A stretch of 64,000 nucleotides of DNA from NCBI RefSeq assembly GCF_001665395.1, contig NZ_LZSG01000029.1, positions 1 to 64,000 on the forward strand, written 5' to 3'. This DNA comes from Mycobacterium sp. 1164966.3. Its GTDB lineage: Bacteria > Actinomycetota > Actinomycetes > Mycobacteriales > Mycobacteriaceae. Positions 29,384 to 47,793 of the stretch are shown here, one piece after another. Positions within the stretch are counted from its first letter, which is position 1, and each line of letters starts with the position of its first letter. A model generated the notes under the pieces. The model was given only the letters and a program-made list of their open reading frames with translations, ran no database searches and was not told where the DNA came from. A program made the translations under genes and the position numbers.

Positions 29384-30372
29384 TCATGCTTTGGGCGCGG
29401 TCATCATGTCGATGATGCGCTGCAGATCGTCTACCGAGGCGAACTCCACCACGATCTTGCCCTTGCGTTTGCCGAGGGTGACGGTAACCCGCGTGTCGAA
29501 GGCGTTCGACAGTCGTTCAGCAACGTCTTGCAGGCCTGGCATCTGAATCGGCTTGCGCCGCGGATGTGCCGGCTTGGCCGCGCCGCTGCGATTGGCCTCG
29601 TGGTTGGCGACGGTGACGGCTTCCTCGGTGGCCCGCACCGACAGGCCCTCGGCGACGATCCGGCTCGCCAGCTCCTCCTGCGCGTCGGGTCCGGCCTCCA
29701 ACGAGAGCAGCGCCCGCGCATGACCGGCGGACAGCACCCCCGCGGCCACCCGGCGCTGCACGGGGATGGGCAACTTGAGCAGCCGGATCATATTGGTGAT
29801 CAGCGGACGTGACCGCCCAATGCGGGCGGCCAGTTCGTCGTGGGTGACCCCGAATTCGTCGAGCAGTTGTTGGTAGGCCGCCGCCTCTTCCAAGGGGTTC
29901 AGCTGCACCCGGTGGATGTTCTCCAACAGGGCATCGCGCAACAGGTTGTCGTCACCGGTCTCGCGCACGATGGCCGGGATGGTGGCCAGGCCCGCCTCCT
30001 GAGCCGCCCGCCACCGCCGCTCCCCCATCACTAGCTGGTAGCGGGCGCCGCTCTGGGAACCGCTGACCGCCCGCACCACGATCGGCTGCAGCAGACCGAA
30101 CTCGCGAATGGAGTGCACCAGCTCGGCCAAAGCCTCGTCGTCGAACACCTGCCGCGGCTGGCGGGGATTGGCCTCGATGTCAGCGGGGGCGATCTCCCGA
30201 TAGACCGCGCCGATAGCTCCGATAGCCCCAGCATCCGGCGCCGGTCCGCCGATGACGACATCGGCGGCGGCGGAGCCCATCTTCGGCCCGAGGCCGTCGG
30301 CATCGGTGGGTCCGGTGGGGATCAGCGAAGCCAGCCCGCGGCCGAGGCCGCCTTTCCTGCGTGACGGCTGCG

Positions 30373-30376
<4 letters not shown>
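29384..30376 (-). CDS. parB: chromosome partitioning protein ParB
   Basis: A 330-aa ParB/Spo0J CTPase and DNA-binding protein. The N-terminus is [13 protein letters not shown]. The GERRWRA nucleotide-binding motif and the [10 protein letters not shown] block precede the HTH ([24 protein letters not shown]). A C-terminal dimerisation region follows. It loads on the two parS sites nearby. ATG 30376 overlaps the parA stop (ATGA). Confidence 0.95.
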
Positions 30377-32087
<1,711 letters not shown>

Positions 32088-32163
32088 TCAATTCTCGGGC
32101 CTCCGGCTGGCCTCTTCGGAAGCTCCCGGACCGCGGCTGGTTATCAGGGCGTGCCCGTCGGCG

Positions 32164-32772
32164 TCAGTCTCGAAGGACTACGACCCGGCGAGACGGCTCC
32201 ACGCCTTCGCTCTCGCTACGGACTCCGGCGACGGCGGCGACGGCGTCGTGCACAATCTTTCGCTCGAATGGCGTCATCGGCGACAGCTCTTCTCGCTCAC
32301 CGGTCTCGAGGACCCGGCGCGCCACCTTGTCACCCAGGGCGGCCAATTCGTCCCGTCGCCGGCGCCGCCAGCTAGCTATATCGAGCATCAACCGGCTCCG
32401 CACACCCGTCTTCTGGTGCACCGCCAAACGAGTCAGTTCCTGCAGGGCGTCGAGCACCTCTCCCCCGCGCCCGACCAACTTGTTCAAGTCGTCGCTGCCG
32501 TCGATGCTCACAACCGCACGGTTGCCCTCGACATCGAGGTCGATGTCGCCGTCGAAATCGAGCAGATCCAACAACTCTTCCAAGTAGTCGCCGGCGATCT
32601 CCCCCTCGGCGACCAACCGCTCCTCGAGGTCATCGGACTGGTCGGTCTCCTCGGTCTCGTCCGCTGCGTTGTCGGCTTGCTCGTCGCGGCTGTCCGCCGC
32701 CGCATCCGGCGCAACCTCCTCGGCCGGCAGGTCGCTTTCGGCGGCGCGCTCGGTGGTGTCGGCATCCGTCAT
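32164..32772 (-). CDS. jag: Jag/KhpB-like KH-R3H RNA-binding protein
   Basis: 202 aa. An acidic N-terminal ~70 residues is followed by a KH domain (LVGRGGEVLDALQELTRLAV, with the GRGG loop) and an R3H domain (PMTPFERKIVHDAVAAVAGVRSESEG, with the R-x3-H signature). The KhpB/Jag family binds RNA with KhpA and affects division and envelope growth in Gram-positives. Same operon as yidC upstream and rsmG downstream. Confidence 0.92.
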   Translation of the reverse strand: MTDADTTERAAESDLPAEEVAPDAAADSRDEQADNAADETEETDQSDDLEERLVAEGEIAGDYLEELLDLLDFDGDIDLDVEGNRAVVSIDGSDDLNKLVGRGGEVLDALQELTRLAVHQKTGVRSRLMLDIASWRRRRRDELAALGDKVARRVLETGEREELSPMTPFERKIVHDAVAAVAGVRSESEGVEPSRRVVVLRD

Positions 32773-32821
32773 GGCTTTGTCTCCCTTGCCTGTCTTTCGG
32801 TCTCGCCTGTCTCGGACCGCG

Positions 32822-33955
32822 TCAGCGCTTGCGCTTCTTCGGACGTGCGCCAGGGCGTGGTGTGCGGTTGCTTGGGCCGTTATTCCGTCCGGCCGAATTC
32901 GGCTTCTTTGCTTGCGGCTGGGCCACTTCGGTCACCTGGCCGTCGGAACTCTCCGGTCCCGATTCGGCTTCCCCGTCGGACTCGGTCGCTGATCCGGCCA
33001 CCACTTTCGGCGGCCGTTTGGGCTTGGCGCCCGGCGCCGGCGCGTTGGCCGACCGCCGGGCAATGGCTTCTTGTCTCTTGACTTCGTCCTCTTTTTCGAT
33101 CATCCCGAACACGTAGTGCTGCTGACCGAAGGTCCAGATGTTGTTCGAGAACCAGTACAGGATGATCGCCAGCGGAAGAAACGGCCCGCCGGCCACCACG
33201 CCGAACGGAAACACGTACAGCGCCAGCTTGTTCATGATCGCGGTCTGCGGATTCGCCGCCGCTTCCGGGCTCTGCCGTGCCACCGATGCCCGGCTGTTGA
33301 AGTAGGTGGCGATGCCGGCCAGGATCATCACCGGTAGCCCGACGGCTATCACCGCGGGCCGGGAGAATGCGCCGAAGTCGGTAAAGGCCTTGATGCCGGT
33401 CGTCTGCGTCATCGTCGCCCCGATGGGTGCACCGAAAAGGTTCGCGTCCAGGAAATGTCCGACATCGCTCGGGCTGAAGACATAATTGCGCGTTGCACGG
33501 TTCTGGGCGACCGTCATCTGCGGTCCACCCACCCCGCCGAACAAGCCGCCGGTGGCTGTCCGGTTGAACGAGCGCAACACGTGATACAGGCCGAGAAACA
33601 CCGGGAGTTGGGCCAGCATCGGCAGGCAGCCGAGGATCGGATTGAACCCATGTTCGCGCTGCAGCTTCTGCATTTCCAAGGCCATGCGCTGACGGTCCTT
33701 GCCGTATTTCTTTTGCAGCGCTTTGATCTGCGGTTGCAACTCCTGCATCTGCCTGGTGGTGCGGATCTGCTTGACGAAGGGCTGGTAGAGCAGCGCCCGC
33801 AAGGTAAACACCAGAAACATGACCGAGAGTGCCCAGGCAAAAAAGTTCGACGGTCCCAGCACCGCGGCGAACAGCTTGTACCAAACCCACATGATCGCCG
33901 ACACGGGGTAGTACACGAAGTCGAGGCTGAAAGGATCAAACGGCAAAAGACTCAC
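32822..33955 (-). CDS. yidC: membrane protein insertase YidC
   Basis: 377 aa. Membrane helices near residues 10-35 and 35-55, then the coiled cytosolic hairpin ([21 protein letters not shown]) and three further helices, ending in a basic tail ([11 protein letters not shown]). The start is uncertain. GTG 33955 (SLLPFDPF) matches homologues but has AGGAG directly abutting it; a TTG at 33946 has better spacing and GTG 33979 is also in frame. It inserts membrane proteins with or without SecYEG. It overlaps the yidD end. Confidence 0.93.
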   Translation of the reverse strand: MSLLPFDPFSLDFVYYPVSAIMWVWYKLFAAVLGPSNFFAWALSVMFLVFTLRALLYQPFVKQIRTTRQMQELQPQIKALQKKYGKDRQRMALEMQKLQREHGFNPILGCLPMLAQLPVFLGLYHVLRSFNRTATGGLFGGVGGPQMTVAQNRATRNYVFSPSDVGHFLDANLFGAPIGATMTQTTGIKAFTDFGAFSRPAVIAVGLPVMILAGIATYFNSRASVARQSPEAAANPQTAIMNKLALYVFPFGVVAGGPFLPLAIILYWFSNNIWTFGQQHYVFGMIEKEDEVKRQEAIARRSANAPAPGAKPKRPPKVVAGSATESDGEAESGPESSDGQVTEVAQPQAKKPNSAGRNNGPSNRTPRPGARPKKRKR

Positions 33956-34235
33956 TCCTGGTGTCCACGTGTTGCGCACGGCATTCGCGGCGCTCGGGTA
34001 TCGGATCCCATCCTCCCCGGTGCCATGGTCCGCACTTGGCGAGTCTGGCGGCGGCCAGCCAACTACCCCGAATCAAGCCGTACTCCGTCAGGGCGTCCAC
34101 GGCGTACTGGCTACAGGTCGGAATGAAACGGCAGGTCGCCGGCCGCAACGGCGAAACCATGTGCCGGTAAAGCTGAATGAGGAAAATCAGGCCGCGCGCC
34201 CCAGCCCGGCCCAGCCCGCTCAGCGAGCCCTTCAC
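33936..34235 (-). CDS. yidD: membrane protein insertion efficiency factor YidD
   Basis: 99 aa from GTG 34235, which overlaps the rnpA stop (GTGA). A longer frame from 34298 would overlap rnpA by 67 bp. The family core is intact: [28 protein letters not shown], then [12 protein letters not shown], with the three conserved cysteines. It assists YidC-dependent insertion. Confidence 0.9.
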   Translation of the reverse strand: MKGSLSGLGRAGARGLIFLIQLYRHMVSPLRPATCRFIPTCSQYAVDALTEYGLIRGSWLAAARLAKCGPWHRGGWDPIPERRECRAQHVDTRSESFAV

Positions 34236-34594
34236 CGGCCGATTCCCGCCAACTCGAAAGCGCGCCGCAGCCCGGCGCGCAACTGTTGCTCGAGCCAAGC
34301 CGACGACACGTGCCGGCTGCTCGGCAACGCACGAATCACCACCAGGTCCGATCGATCGAGATCCCCCAGCATCGTCCGCGCGATGTGGCGCAGTCGGCGC
34401 GCGACCTGGTGTCGCTGCACAGCCGAGCCCACCGACTTGGCGATGATCAGCCCAACCCGGGGACCGTTGCCGCTCCCCTGATCGCTGCCGCGCCGCACAT
34501 GCACGATGAGGTCGGACTGCACGGTACGCATGCCGTACTTCACCGTCTCGTCGAACTCGGTTGACCGCCTCATGCGGTTATTTGCGGGTAGCAC
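34232..34594 (-). CDS. rnpA: ribonuclease P protein component
   Basis: A 120-aa basic protein subunit of RNase P. It has the R-N-R box-like segment [23 protein letters not shown] and the N-terminal NRMRRSTEF. It binds the RNA subunit and pre-tRNA leaders. It lies 23 bp after rpmH on the same strand, the universal rpmH-rnpA order. Confidence 0.95.
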   Translation of the reverse strand: MLPANNRMRRSTEFDETVKYGMRTVQSDLIVHVRRGSDQGSGNGPRVGLIIAKSVGSAVQRHQVARRLRHIARTMLGDLDRSDLVVIRALPSSRHVSSAWLEQQLRAGLRRAFELAGIGR

Positions 34595-34617
34595 CGCCCA
34601 AGGACCTGGTGTTGCGT

Positions 34618-34761
34618 TCAGGCAGACAGCACACGCCGGCCTTTACGGCGGCGGCCGGAGACGATCGAACGCCCGGCGCGGGTGCGCATCCGCAGTCGGA
34701 AACCATGCACGCGGGCTCGGCGCCGGTTGTTGGGCTGGAAGGTCCGCTTGCCCTTGGCCAC
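34618..34761 (-). CDS. rpmH: 50S ribosomal protein L34
   Basis: A 47-aa, very basic protein beginning [20 protein letters not shown], the invariant L34 sequence. GTG 34761 with GAGGAG 7 bp upstream is the start; the longer open frame is not used. Confidence 0.97.
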   Translation of the reverse strand: MAKGKRTFQPNNRRRARVHGFRLRMRTRAGRSIVSGRRRKGRRVLSA

Positions 34762-35337
34762 GGCGTTCTCCTCGTTGTGTCCGGCTCGAGTGTCCGAGCC
34801 ATCCGGCCGCACGCACTTTGCAACTGGGTTGGTCCGCTGGGCGCCCGGGATTGGTTGGGGCTTGTCTTGCTACTGGCCGGCGCGGTCCCCTGGCTGTCAT
34901 TTCGGCGTCAGTTCGGGTCGCAGCCGTATCGCCGACTTTCGGGCGACTTTTTGAGGGTACTGACGTCCGTTCGCCGGGTCAAACCTGGCCTCTCCCAACG
35001 CACGACCTGCATTGGCTGCCAACCAAACCCACGCCCGCCTGGCACGACCCAAATGAACCTCGGCGTAATGTTGCGAAACTGTTGGCAGCCGCACAGAAAA
35101 CTGTTAGCTTCGGTCTCGGACTGGAGCGGCGGTCGACAACTCAGCAAGGATGGCAGAACGACGGGCGCCTAGACGACCTCCACGGGTTGTCTCCAGAACG
35201 AAGTCGTAAGCCGTCGCCGAGCGGCTAGTTTATGATCGTCCTGTCCACAGCTGTGGATAAGCATGTGGACAGTTGCTCCGGTCGCTAAAAGCGGTTGTAC
35301 CCAGCCCTAAATTTGCGAGAACCAGGGAGATGCGTCG
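34762..35337. other. rpmH-dnaA intergenic region with DnaA-box cluster
   Basis: 576 bp without a gene. Near its right end are three DnaA boxes within 32 bp: CTGTCCACA at 35241-35249, TTATCCACA (minus strand) at 35252-35260 and CTGTCCACA (minus strand) at 35264-35272. A promoter towards dnaA is possible at 35082-35109 (TTGGCA, 16 bp, TTAGCT). The left part must hold the rpmH promoter, which I cannot place. DnaA autoregulation is likely. Confidence 0.8.
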
Positions 35338-36894
35338 TTGACCGATGATCCCGGTTCCGGTTTCACAAAGGTGTGGAACGCGGTCGTATCCGAGCTCAAC
35401 GGTGAGTCAGATCCAGACGGCGGGCCCACCAGCGGTACAACTCTTGTCACCCCGCTGACTCCCCAGCAAAGAGCCTGGCTCAACCTGGTGCAACCACTCA
35501 CGATCGTGGAGGGGTTTGCTCTGCTGTCGGTGCCTAGCAGTTTCGTGCAAAACGAAATCGAACGTCACCTGCGAACCCCGATCACCGATGCGCTCAGCCG
35601 ACGACTTGGTCAGCAGATCCAACTGGGGGTGCGGATCGCGCCGACTGCCGAGAACGACGCCGACGACACCCCGTTCACGCCCGCCGACGCATTCCCCCAA
35701 GTTGACGAGATCGCTACCGACACCGGCATCGACAATCGTCTGGACGGCCTCGAAGGTCTTGACGGTGACGAAGGCTACGAGAACGGTGAGACGCTCGGCA
35801 GCGCTCACCAGAGCTGGCCGACCTACTTCACCAAGCGTCCCGCCGAATCCGGCAACGGCAGCGGGACGAGCCTCAACCGCCGCTACACCTTCGACACGTT
35901 CGTGATCGGCGCCTCCAACCGGTTTGCCCACGCGGCGGCGCTGGCGATCGCCGAAGCACCGGCGCGCGCCTACAACCCGCTGTTCATCTGGGGCGAATCC
36001 GGGCTGGGCAAGACGCACCTGCTGCACGCGGCCGGCAACTACGCCCAACGACTCTTCCCTGGCATGCGGGTCAAGTACGTCTCCACCGAAGAGTTCACCA
36101 ACGACTTCATCAACTCGCTGCGCGACGACCGCAAGGTCGCATTCAAACGCAGCTACCGCGACGTCGACGTGTTGCTCGTCGACGACATCCAGTTCATCGA
36201 AGGCAAGGAAGGTATCCAGGAGGAGTTCTTCCACACCTTCAACACGTTGCACAACGCGAACAAGCAAATCGTCATCTCATCTGATCGGCCGCCCAAACAG
36301 CTGGCCACGCTGGAAGACCGGTTGCGGACGCGGTTCGAGTGGGGGCTGATCACCGACGTGCAGCCGCCGGAGTTGGAGACGCGCATCGCCATCTTGCGCA
36401 AGAAGGCGCAAATGGAACGGCTCGCGGTCCCCGACGACGTACTCGAGCTCATCGCCAGCAGCATCGAACGCAACATCCGGGAGCTCGAAGGAGCCCTGAT
36501 CCGGGTCACCGCGTTCGCCTCGCTGAACAAGACTCCGATTGACAGAGCGCTGGCGGAGATCGTGCTCCGTGACCTGATCGCCGACGCCAGCACCATGCAG
36601 ATCAGCGCGGCGACCATCATGGCCGCCACCGCAGAATACTTCGACACCACGGTCGAAGAGCTGCGCGGGCCGGGGAAGACCCGGGCGCTGGCGCAGTCGC
36701 GACAGATCGCGATGTACCTGTGCCGGGAACTCACCGACCTGTCCCTACCGAAGATCGGCCAGGCGTTCGGCCGCGACCACACCACGGTCATGTACGCCCA
36801 GCGCAAGATTCTCTCCGAGATGGCGCAGCGACGCGAAGTCTTCGATCACGTCAAAGAGCTCACCACCCGCATCCGTCAGCGGTCCAAGCGCTGA
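35338..36894 (+). CDS. dnaA: chromosomal replication initiator DnaA
   Basis: A 518-aa AAA+ initiator. Domain I is at ~1-110, an acidic Gly/Asn-rich linker at ~110-180, Walker [16 protein letters not shown] near 219, Walker [11 protein letters not shown] near 280. The domain IV DNA-binding signature is [22 protein letters not shown] near the end. The start is TTG 35338, as expected from mycobacterial homologues. Flanked on both sides by DnaA-box regions. Confidence 0.97.
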   Translation: MTDDPGSGFTKVWNAVVSELNGESDPDGGPTSGTTLVTPLTPQQRAWLNLVQPLTIVEGFALLSVPSSFVQNEIERHLRTPITDALSRRLGQQIQLGVRIAPTAENDADDTPFTPADAFPQVDEIATDTGIDNRLDGLEGLDGDEGYENGETLGSAHQSWPTYFTKRPAESGNGSGTSLNRRYTFDTFVIGASNRFAHAAALAIAEAPARAYNPLFIWGESGLGKTHLLHAAGNYAQRLFPGMRVKYVSTEEFTNDFINSLRDDRKVAFKRSYRDVDVLLVDDIQFIEGKEGIQEEFFHTFNTLHNANKQIVISSDRPPKQLATLEDRLRTRFEWGLITDVQPPELETRIAILRKKAQMERLAVPDDVLELIASSIERNIRELEGALIRVTAFASLNKTPIDRALAEIVLRDLIADASTMQISAATIMAATAEYFDTTVEELRGPGKTRALAQSRQIAMYLCRELTDLSLPKIGQAFGRDHTTVMYAQRKILSEMAQRREVFDHVKELTTRIRQRSKR

Positions 36895-37365
36895 TCCGGG
36901 CCCTTCAGCCGTCGTATTTTTCAAAAAACTTTTCGCACGCGCGTCACAGCCGTCACACCGATGGGCTGTGCACAGCGCTGTGCAGACACCACGTAAATAC
37001 CCCGCGCTCATTCGCAGGGCCGTGTACATCCGCACTTCATCCCCATCGGCCCAACATGAACCACACACCGCCCACGCTTGTCATCCACAACCCTGCCGCT
37101 CCCCTAGCTGCGCCGAGGCCGATCTGTCCACAACATGCACACCCCTTATTACTGTTACTGAATTGTCTTCGTCGTTTGTTCTTCGAAGAACAGGCTTGGG
37201 GACACGCAGCGAAACCGGCCTCACAGGTGGCTTGACTGCCCGCGTTGTCACCCTTGCCGTTTAGCTTTCAAGTTGGGGCCAGAGGCTCTACGGTTGTTCT
37301 TCGACTGCCTATCGAGAACATTGCGGGGCGGCTAGCCACTGAACTCGAACTGGTGAAGGGACGCT
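36895..37365. other. oriC: origin of replication region (dnaA-dnaN intergenic)
   Basis: 471 bp without a gene. DnaA-box-like 9-mers: CTGTGCACA at 36966-36974, TCATCCACA at 37081-37089 and CTGTCCACA at 37124-37132, with weaker ones between. An AT-richer stretch follows (37145-37185), a likely unwinding element. A perfect 16-bp palindrome TGTTCTTCGAAGAACA lies at 37177-37192, with a half-site (TTGTTCTTCG) again at 37294-37303. The dnaN promoter should be at the right end. Confidence 0.88.
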
Positions 37366-38562
37366 ATGGACGCGGCGACGACGAGAGCCAGCCTCACCGA
37401 CTTGAAATTTCGTTTGGTCCGAGAGTCTTTCGCAGACGCCGTGTCCTGGGTGGCCAAAAATCTGCCTACCAGACCTACGGTGCCGGTACTTTCCGGAGTG
37501 TTGTTGAACGGGTCGGATGACGGACTGACCATCTCGGGATTCGACTACGAGGTGTCCGCCGAGGCGCAGGTTGCCGCCGAAATCGCTTCGCCTGGAAGCG
37601 TTTTGGTCTCTGGTAAGTTGTTGTCGGATATCACCCGGGCGCTCCCGAACAAGCCTGTCGACTGTTATGTCGACGGCAACCGGCTGTCGTTGACCTGTGG
37701 CAGCGCCAGGTTTTCGCTGCCGACCATGGCGGTTGAGGATTACCCCACCCTGCCGGCGCTGCCCGAAGAAACCGGGACCTTGCCTTCGGATTTGTTCGCC
37801 GAGGCGATCAACCAGGTCGCCATCGCCGCCGGCCGCGACGACACATTGCCGATGCTGACCGGCATCCGGGTCGAGATTTCGGGTGACACGGTGGTTCTGG
37901 CCGCCACCGACAGGTTCCGGCTGGCGGTGCGCGAGCTGACGTGGTCGGCGTTGTCGCCCGACATCGAGGCCTCGGTGTTGGTGCCGGCCAGGACGTTGGC
38001 CGAGGCCGCGAAGTCGGGTATCGACGGCTCGGACGTGCGGCTGTCGCTGGGTGCCGGGATGGGCGTGGGCAAGGACGGGTTGCTGGGGATCAGCGGCAAC
38101 GGCAAACGCAGCACCACCCGGCTGCTGGACGCGGAATTCCCGAAGTTCCGCCAATTGCTACCGGCTGAACACACCGCGGTGGCCACCATCGATGTCGCCG
38201 AGCTGACCGAAGCGATCAAGCTGGTGGCGTTGGTCGCCGATCGCGGTGCGCAGGTGCGCATGGAATTCGGCGACGGCATGCTGCGGCTGTCCGCCGGCGA
38301 TGACAATGTCGGCCGCGCCGAAGAAGACCTGGCCGTCGACTTCGCGGGCGAGCCGCTCACCATCGCGTTCAACCCGACGTATCTGACCGACGGGCTGGGG
38401 TCGGTGCACTCCGAGCGGGTGTCATTCGGTTTCACGACCCCCGGCAAGCCCGCTTTGCTGCGTCCCGCCTCGGAAGCGGACCATCCGACGGGCAACGCGC
38501 CGTTTGCCGCCCTGCCGACGGAATACGTCTATCTGTTGATGCCGGTTCGATTGCCGGGTTAG
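37366..38562 (+). CDS. dnaN: DNA polymerase III beta sliding clamp
   Basis: 398 aa. Three clamp domains, with conserved blocks [34 protein letters not shown] and the C-terminal [10 protein letters not shown]. It tethers the replicase and many repair factors to DNA. ATG 37366 follows GAAGGG. Directly followed by recF with no spacer. Confidence 0.97.
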   Translation: MDAATTRASLTDLKFRLVRESFADAVSWVAKNLPTRPTVPVLSGVLLNGSDDGLTISGFDYEVSAEAQVAAEIASPGSVLVSGKLLSDITRALPNKPVDCYVDGNRLSLTCGSARFSLPTMAVEDYPTLPALPEETGTLPSDLFAEAINQVAIAAGRDDTLPMLTGIRVEISGDTVVLAATDRFRLAVRELTWSALSPDIEASVLVPARTLAEAAKSGIDGSDVRLSLGAGMGVGKDGLLGISGNGKRSTTRLLDAEFPKFRQLLPAEHTAVATIDVAELTEAIKLVALVADRGAQVRMEFGDGMLRLSAGDDNVGRAEEDLAVDFAGEPLTIAFNPTYLTDGLGSVHSERVSFGFTTPGKPALLRPASEADHPTGNAPFAALPTEYVYLLMPVRLPG

Positions 38563-39711
38563 GTGTACGTCCGGCATTTAGGACTGCGCGACTTCCGGTC
38601 CTGGGCGCACGCCGACCTCGAACTGCATCCGGGCCGGACGGTGTTCGTCGGTCCGAACGGTTTCGGTAAAACGAATTTGATTGAAGCACTGTGGTATTCG
38701 GCCACACTGGGTTCGCACCGGGTGGGTACCGACATGCCGATGATCCGAACGGGCGCCCCCCGAGCGGTGGTATCGACGATCGTCGTCAACGAAGGCCGCG
38801 AATGTGCGGTGGATCTGGAGATCGCGACCGGGCGGGCCAACAAGGCCCGGCTGAACCGCTCGCCCGTGCGCAGCACCCGTGAAGTGATCGGCGTGCTGCG
38901 CGCAGTGCTGTTTGCTCCGGAAGACCTGGCCTTGGTGCGGGGCGATCCGGCGGAGCGGCGGCGCTATCTGGACGACCTGGCGACCCAGCGCCGGCCGACC
39001 ATTGCCGCGGTCCGCGCCGACTACGACCGGGTTTTGCGGCAGCGTACGGCCCTGTTGAAGTCGTTGTCCGGGGCACGTCACCGCGGTGACCAAAGCGCAC
39101 TGGACACCCTGGACGTGTGGGACAGCCGGTTGGCTGAGCACGGCGCTGAACTGATGGCGGCGCGCATAGCCTTGGCCGACCAGCTGGCGCCGCAGGTGGA
39201 GAAGGCCTACCAGCTGTTGGCGCCCGGATCGCGATCGGCCTCGCTCGGCTACCGCGCCAGCTTGGAAATTGGGTCCGAACCCCAGCCCGACCGGGAATAC
39301 CTCGAGGCCGCCCTGCTGGCTGAGCTGGCGGCGCGGCGTGCCGCCGAGCTGGAGAGGGGCATGTGCCTGGTCGGGCCGCACCGTGACGACCTGGAGTTGC
39401 GGTTGGGCAGTCAGCCCGCGAAAGGCTTTGCCAGCCATGGGGAATCGTGGTCGTTCGCGGTGGCGTTGCGGTTGGCTGCTTACGAGTTGTTGCGCACCGA
39501 CGGCGGCGAACCCGTGCTAATACTCGACGACGTCTTCGCCGAACTCGACACCGCCCGCCGTCGGGCGCTGGGCGCGGTGGCCGAATCCGCGGAGCAGGTG
39601 CTGGTGACCGCCGCGGTGCTGGAGGACCTGCCAGCCGGTTGGGATGCTAAGCGGGTGGCCATCGAGATGCGCGACGACGATTCCGGCCGAATTTCGGTGG
39701 TGCAATCGTGA
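38563..39711 (+). CDS. recF: DNA replication and repair protein RecF
   Basis: A 382-aa SMC-like ATPase. Walker [17 protein letters not shown] near residues 28-44, ABC signature region [19 protein letters not shown], and Walker [12 protein letters not shown]. It loads RecA at gaps with RecO/RecR. GTG 38563 abuts the dnaN stop; its own stop overlaps the next gene (GTGA). Confidence 0.96.
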   Translation: MYVRHLGLRDFRSWAHADLELHPGRTVFVGPNGFGKTNLIEALWYSATLGSHRVGTDMPMIRTGAPRAVVSTIVVNEGRECAVDLEIATGRANKARLNRSPVRSTREVIGVLRAVLFAPEDLALVRGDPAERRRYLDDLATQRRPTIAAVRADYDRVLRQRTALLKSLSGARHRGDQSALDTLDVWDSRLAEHGAELMAARIALADQLAPQVEKAYQLLAPGSRSASLGYRASLEIGSEPQPDREYLEAALLAELAARRAAELERGMCLVGPHRDDLELRLGSQPAKGFASHGESWSFAVALRLAAYELLRTDGGEPVLILDDVFAELDTARRRALGAVAESAEQVLVTAAVLEDLPAGWDAKRVAIEMRDDDSGRISVVQS

Positions 39712-40262
39712 CCGAGCGCGATGCGGGCCAACGGCCGGAAGTTCCGGGTGAACTGACAGGCATCGACTTGGTGCGCCGGACTCTGGAGGAAGCGCGGGCT
39801 GCGGCGCGTGCACAGGGAAAGGATTCCGGACGCGGGCGTGCGTCATCGCCGACGCCGCGCCGCGTCGCGGGCCAGCGACGCAGCTGGTCGGGCCCCGGGC
39901 CCGATGTGCGTGATCCGCAGCCGCTGGGCAGGCTGGCGCGCGACCTGGCGAAGAAGCGCGGCTGGTCCGCCTACGTCGCCGAGGGCACGGTTCTGGGTCA
40001 ATGGCGGTCGGTGGTCGGTGTGCAGATTGCCGACCACGCCACCCCGACCGGATTGAACGACGGGGTGCTCAGCGTCGCGGCCGAATCGACCGCGTGGGCA
40101 ACGCAGCTACGGATGATGCAAGCCCAGCTGCTGGCGAAGATCGCCGCGGCGGTGGGCAACGGTGTGGTGACGTCGTTGCGTATCACCGGTCCGGCCGCAC
40201 CGTCATGGCGCAAAGGTCCACGGCATATCGCCGGACGGGGTCCGCGCGACACGTACGGATAG
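39708..40262 (+). CDS. DciA-like DUF721 protein (Rv0004-type)
   Basis: 184 aa. A variable basic N-terminus is followed by the DUF721 core ([29 protein letters not shown], then [27 protein letters not shown]). DciA proteins are the ancestral loaders or managers of the replicative helicase DnaB in bacteria lacking DnaC, and the M. tuberculosis protein has been placed in this group. GTG 39708 overlaps recF. Confidence 0.9.
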   Translation: MTERDAGQRPEVPGELTGIDLVRRTLEEARAAARAQGKDSGRGRASSPTPRRVAGQRRSWSGPGPDVRDPQPLGRLARDLAKKRGWSAYVAEGTVLGQWRSVVGVQIADHATPTGLNDGVLSVAAESTAWATQLRMMQAQLLAKIAAAVGNGVVTSLRITGPAAPSWRKGPRHIAGRGPRDTYG

Positions 40263-42550
<2,288 letters not shown>

Positions 42551-42574
42551 CCACGTCCACTAATCGAGGAACAC

Positions 42575-46357
<3,783 letters not shown>

Positions 46358-46422
46358 GCCCGGCTAGGAATAATGCGACTGCACTGCCCAGGCTGGCCTG
46401 GGTACACAGGTTAGGAGTCGGG

Positions 46423-47343
46423 GTGAACTCACCGAACGAGTCGGGCTCCCCCAATACGGGCGATAACTCGAATGGAGATGGCGCGGTCGAACGGACCGGT
46501 AGCCACCGGGCGGCGCCGGGGTCGACGGGCCGCAGCCCAGAGGCCGGAGACTCGCCGCCGTGGCAGCGGGGTGCCACACGCGCCGGTCGGTCCGCGCCGG
46601 ACGCACCGGCGGAGCCGCGGTCGTCGAACCCGACCAGCGGGATCGACGCACGACTGAACCGCTTCATCTCGGGCACTGCGGCCGGTTCATCGGCCGGCTC
46701 ATCGAACCACGCCAAGAGCGAGACTCAGGATTTCGACGCCGGGCCGGCCCGCGGCGCCGGGCCGCCGGCCGAGGCTTACGCCAGCGAGTTGCCGGATCTG
46801 TCGGGTGGCCTTCCCCGGACCGCGCAGCGCAAACCCGCTTCGGAGACGTCGACTGCGTCCGCTACCGCGCGCACGCAGACCACCGAAAGCCGGGAGGCTC
46901 GCGAAGCCCGAGAGGCGCGCGAAGCCCGGGAAGCGCGCGAAAAGCGCGAAGGCCGGGTGCACGTGTCACGACGGGCGCGGGGACCGGTTCGAGCCAGCAT
47001 GCAGATCCGCCGGATCGATCCGTGGAGCACGTTGAAGGTGTCGCTGCTGCTCTCGGTGGCGCTGTTCTTTGTCTGGATGATTGCGGTCGCGTTCCTCTAT
47101 CTGGTGCTCGGCGGCATGGGTGTATGGGCGAAACTCAACAGCAACGTCGGTGACCTGCTGAACAACACCAGCGGCAGCGCCGGGGAGCTGGTTTCCAGCG
47201 GGACCATCTTCGGCGGCGCCGTGTTGATCGGCCTGGTCAACATCGTGCTGCTGACCGCGATGGCGACCATCGGCGCGTTCATCTACAACCTGGCCACCGA
47301 CCTGATCGGCGGCATCGAAGTGACCCTCGCCGATCTGGACTAG
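46423..47343 (+). CDS. DUF3566 transmembrane protein (Rv0007-type)
   Basis: 306 aa. A long, low-complexity, hydrophilic N-terminus (about 195 residues) is followed by a highly conserved DUF3566 domain with two membrane helices ([22 protein letters not shown] and [24 protein letters not shown]). A stretch of seven 9-bp units encoding R-E-A-like triplets sits at 46891-46953, just before the conserved part. GTG 46423 starts the frame. Function unknown; it always follows gyrA in mycobacteria. Confidence 0.9.
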   Translation: MNSPNESGSPNTGDNSNGDGAVERTGSHRAAPGSTGRSPEAGDSPPWQRGATRAGRSAPDAPAEPRSSNPTSGIDARLNRFISGTAAGSSAGSSNHAKSETQDFDAGPARGAGPPAEAYASELPDLSGGLPRTAQRKPASETSTASATARTQTTESREAREAREAREAREAREKREGRVHVSRRARGPVRASMQIRRIDPWSTLKVSLLLSVALFFVWMIAVAFLYLVLGGMGVWAKLNSNVGDLLNNTSGSAGELVSSGTIFGGAVLIGLVNIVLLTAMATIGAFIYNLATDLIGGIEVTLADLD

Positions 47344-47407
47344 TCGAGCAGCTTTTGGGAGTGGGGAGTCGATTGCGGTAATCTCGTCGCTCGGCCGTAC
47401 GACGTAC

Positions 47408-47481
47408 GGGCCTATAGCTCAGGCGGTTAGAGCGCTTCGCTGATAACGAAGAGGTCGGAGGTTCGAGTCCTCCTAGGCCCA
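47408..47481 (+). tRNA. ileT: tRNA-Ile (GAT)
   Basis: 74 nt. Acceptor arm GGGCCTA pairs with TAGGCCC, anticodon stem CTTCG/CGAAG with anticodon GAT in loop CTGATAA, and T arm GGAGG-TTCGAGT-CCTCC. The CCA is not encoded. Confidence 0.97.
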
Positions 47482-47629
47482 CAACCATGTGCCTATCAAG
47501 ACATTGTGTGAGGCTCGCACTGCCACTGGCCGCGCTCGCAGTGGTGGCGGCGGTGGTGCGGTCCCGACGTGGTGTCGAGGTGTGGCATGTGGCGGTGACC
47601 GATCCACCCGATGACCCGCCCGGCGTCGA

Positions 47630-47702
47630 GGGGCCTTAGCTCAGTTGGTAGAGCACTGCCTTTGCAAGGCAGGTGTCAGGGGTTCGATTCCCCTAGGCTC
47701 CA
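47630..47702 (+). tRNA. alaT: tRNA-Ala (TGC)
   Basis: 73 nt. Acceptor GGGGCCT pairs with AGGCTCC including one G-U. Anticodon stem CTGCC/GGCAG with anticodon TGC, and T arm GGGG-TTCGATT-CCCC. CCA is not encoded. A T-run just after the gene may end transcription. It marks the left edge of the accessory insert. Confidence 0.97.
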
Positions 47703-47793
47703 CTTTTTGCCTCCACTTTGCGTCTACGGCGCAAGAATGCGAGTGGCTGACACCCTCAGCGCAGAGTCAACACCGGACGGCCCTCATATGTGC

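Noticed and set aside
37177..37192. LexA/SOS box in oriC
   Set aside because: The mycobacterial SOS box is TCGAAC-N4-GTTCGA; this palindrome has TTCGAA at its centre instead.
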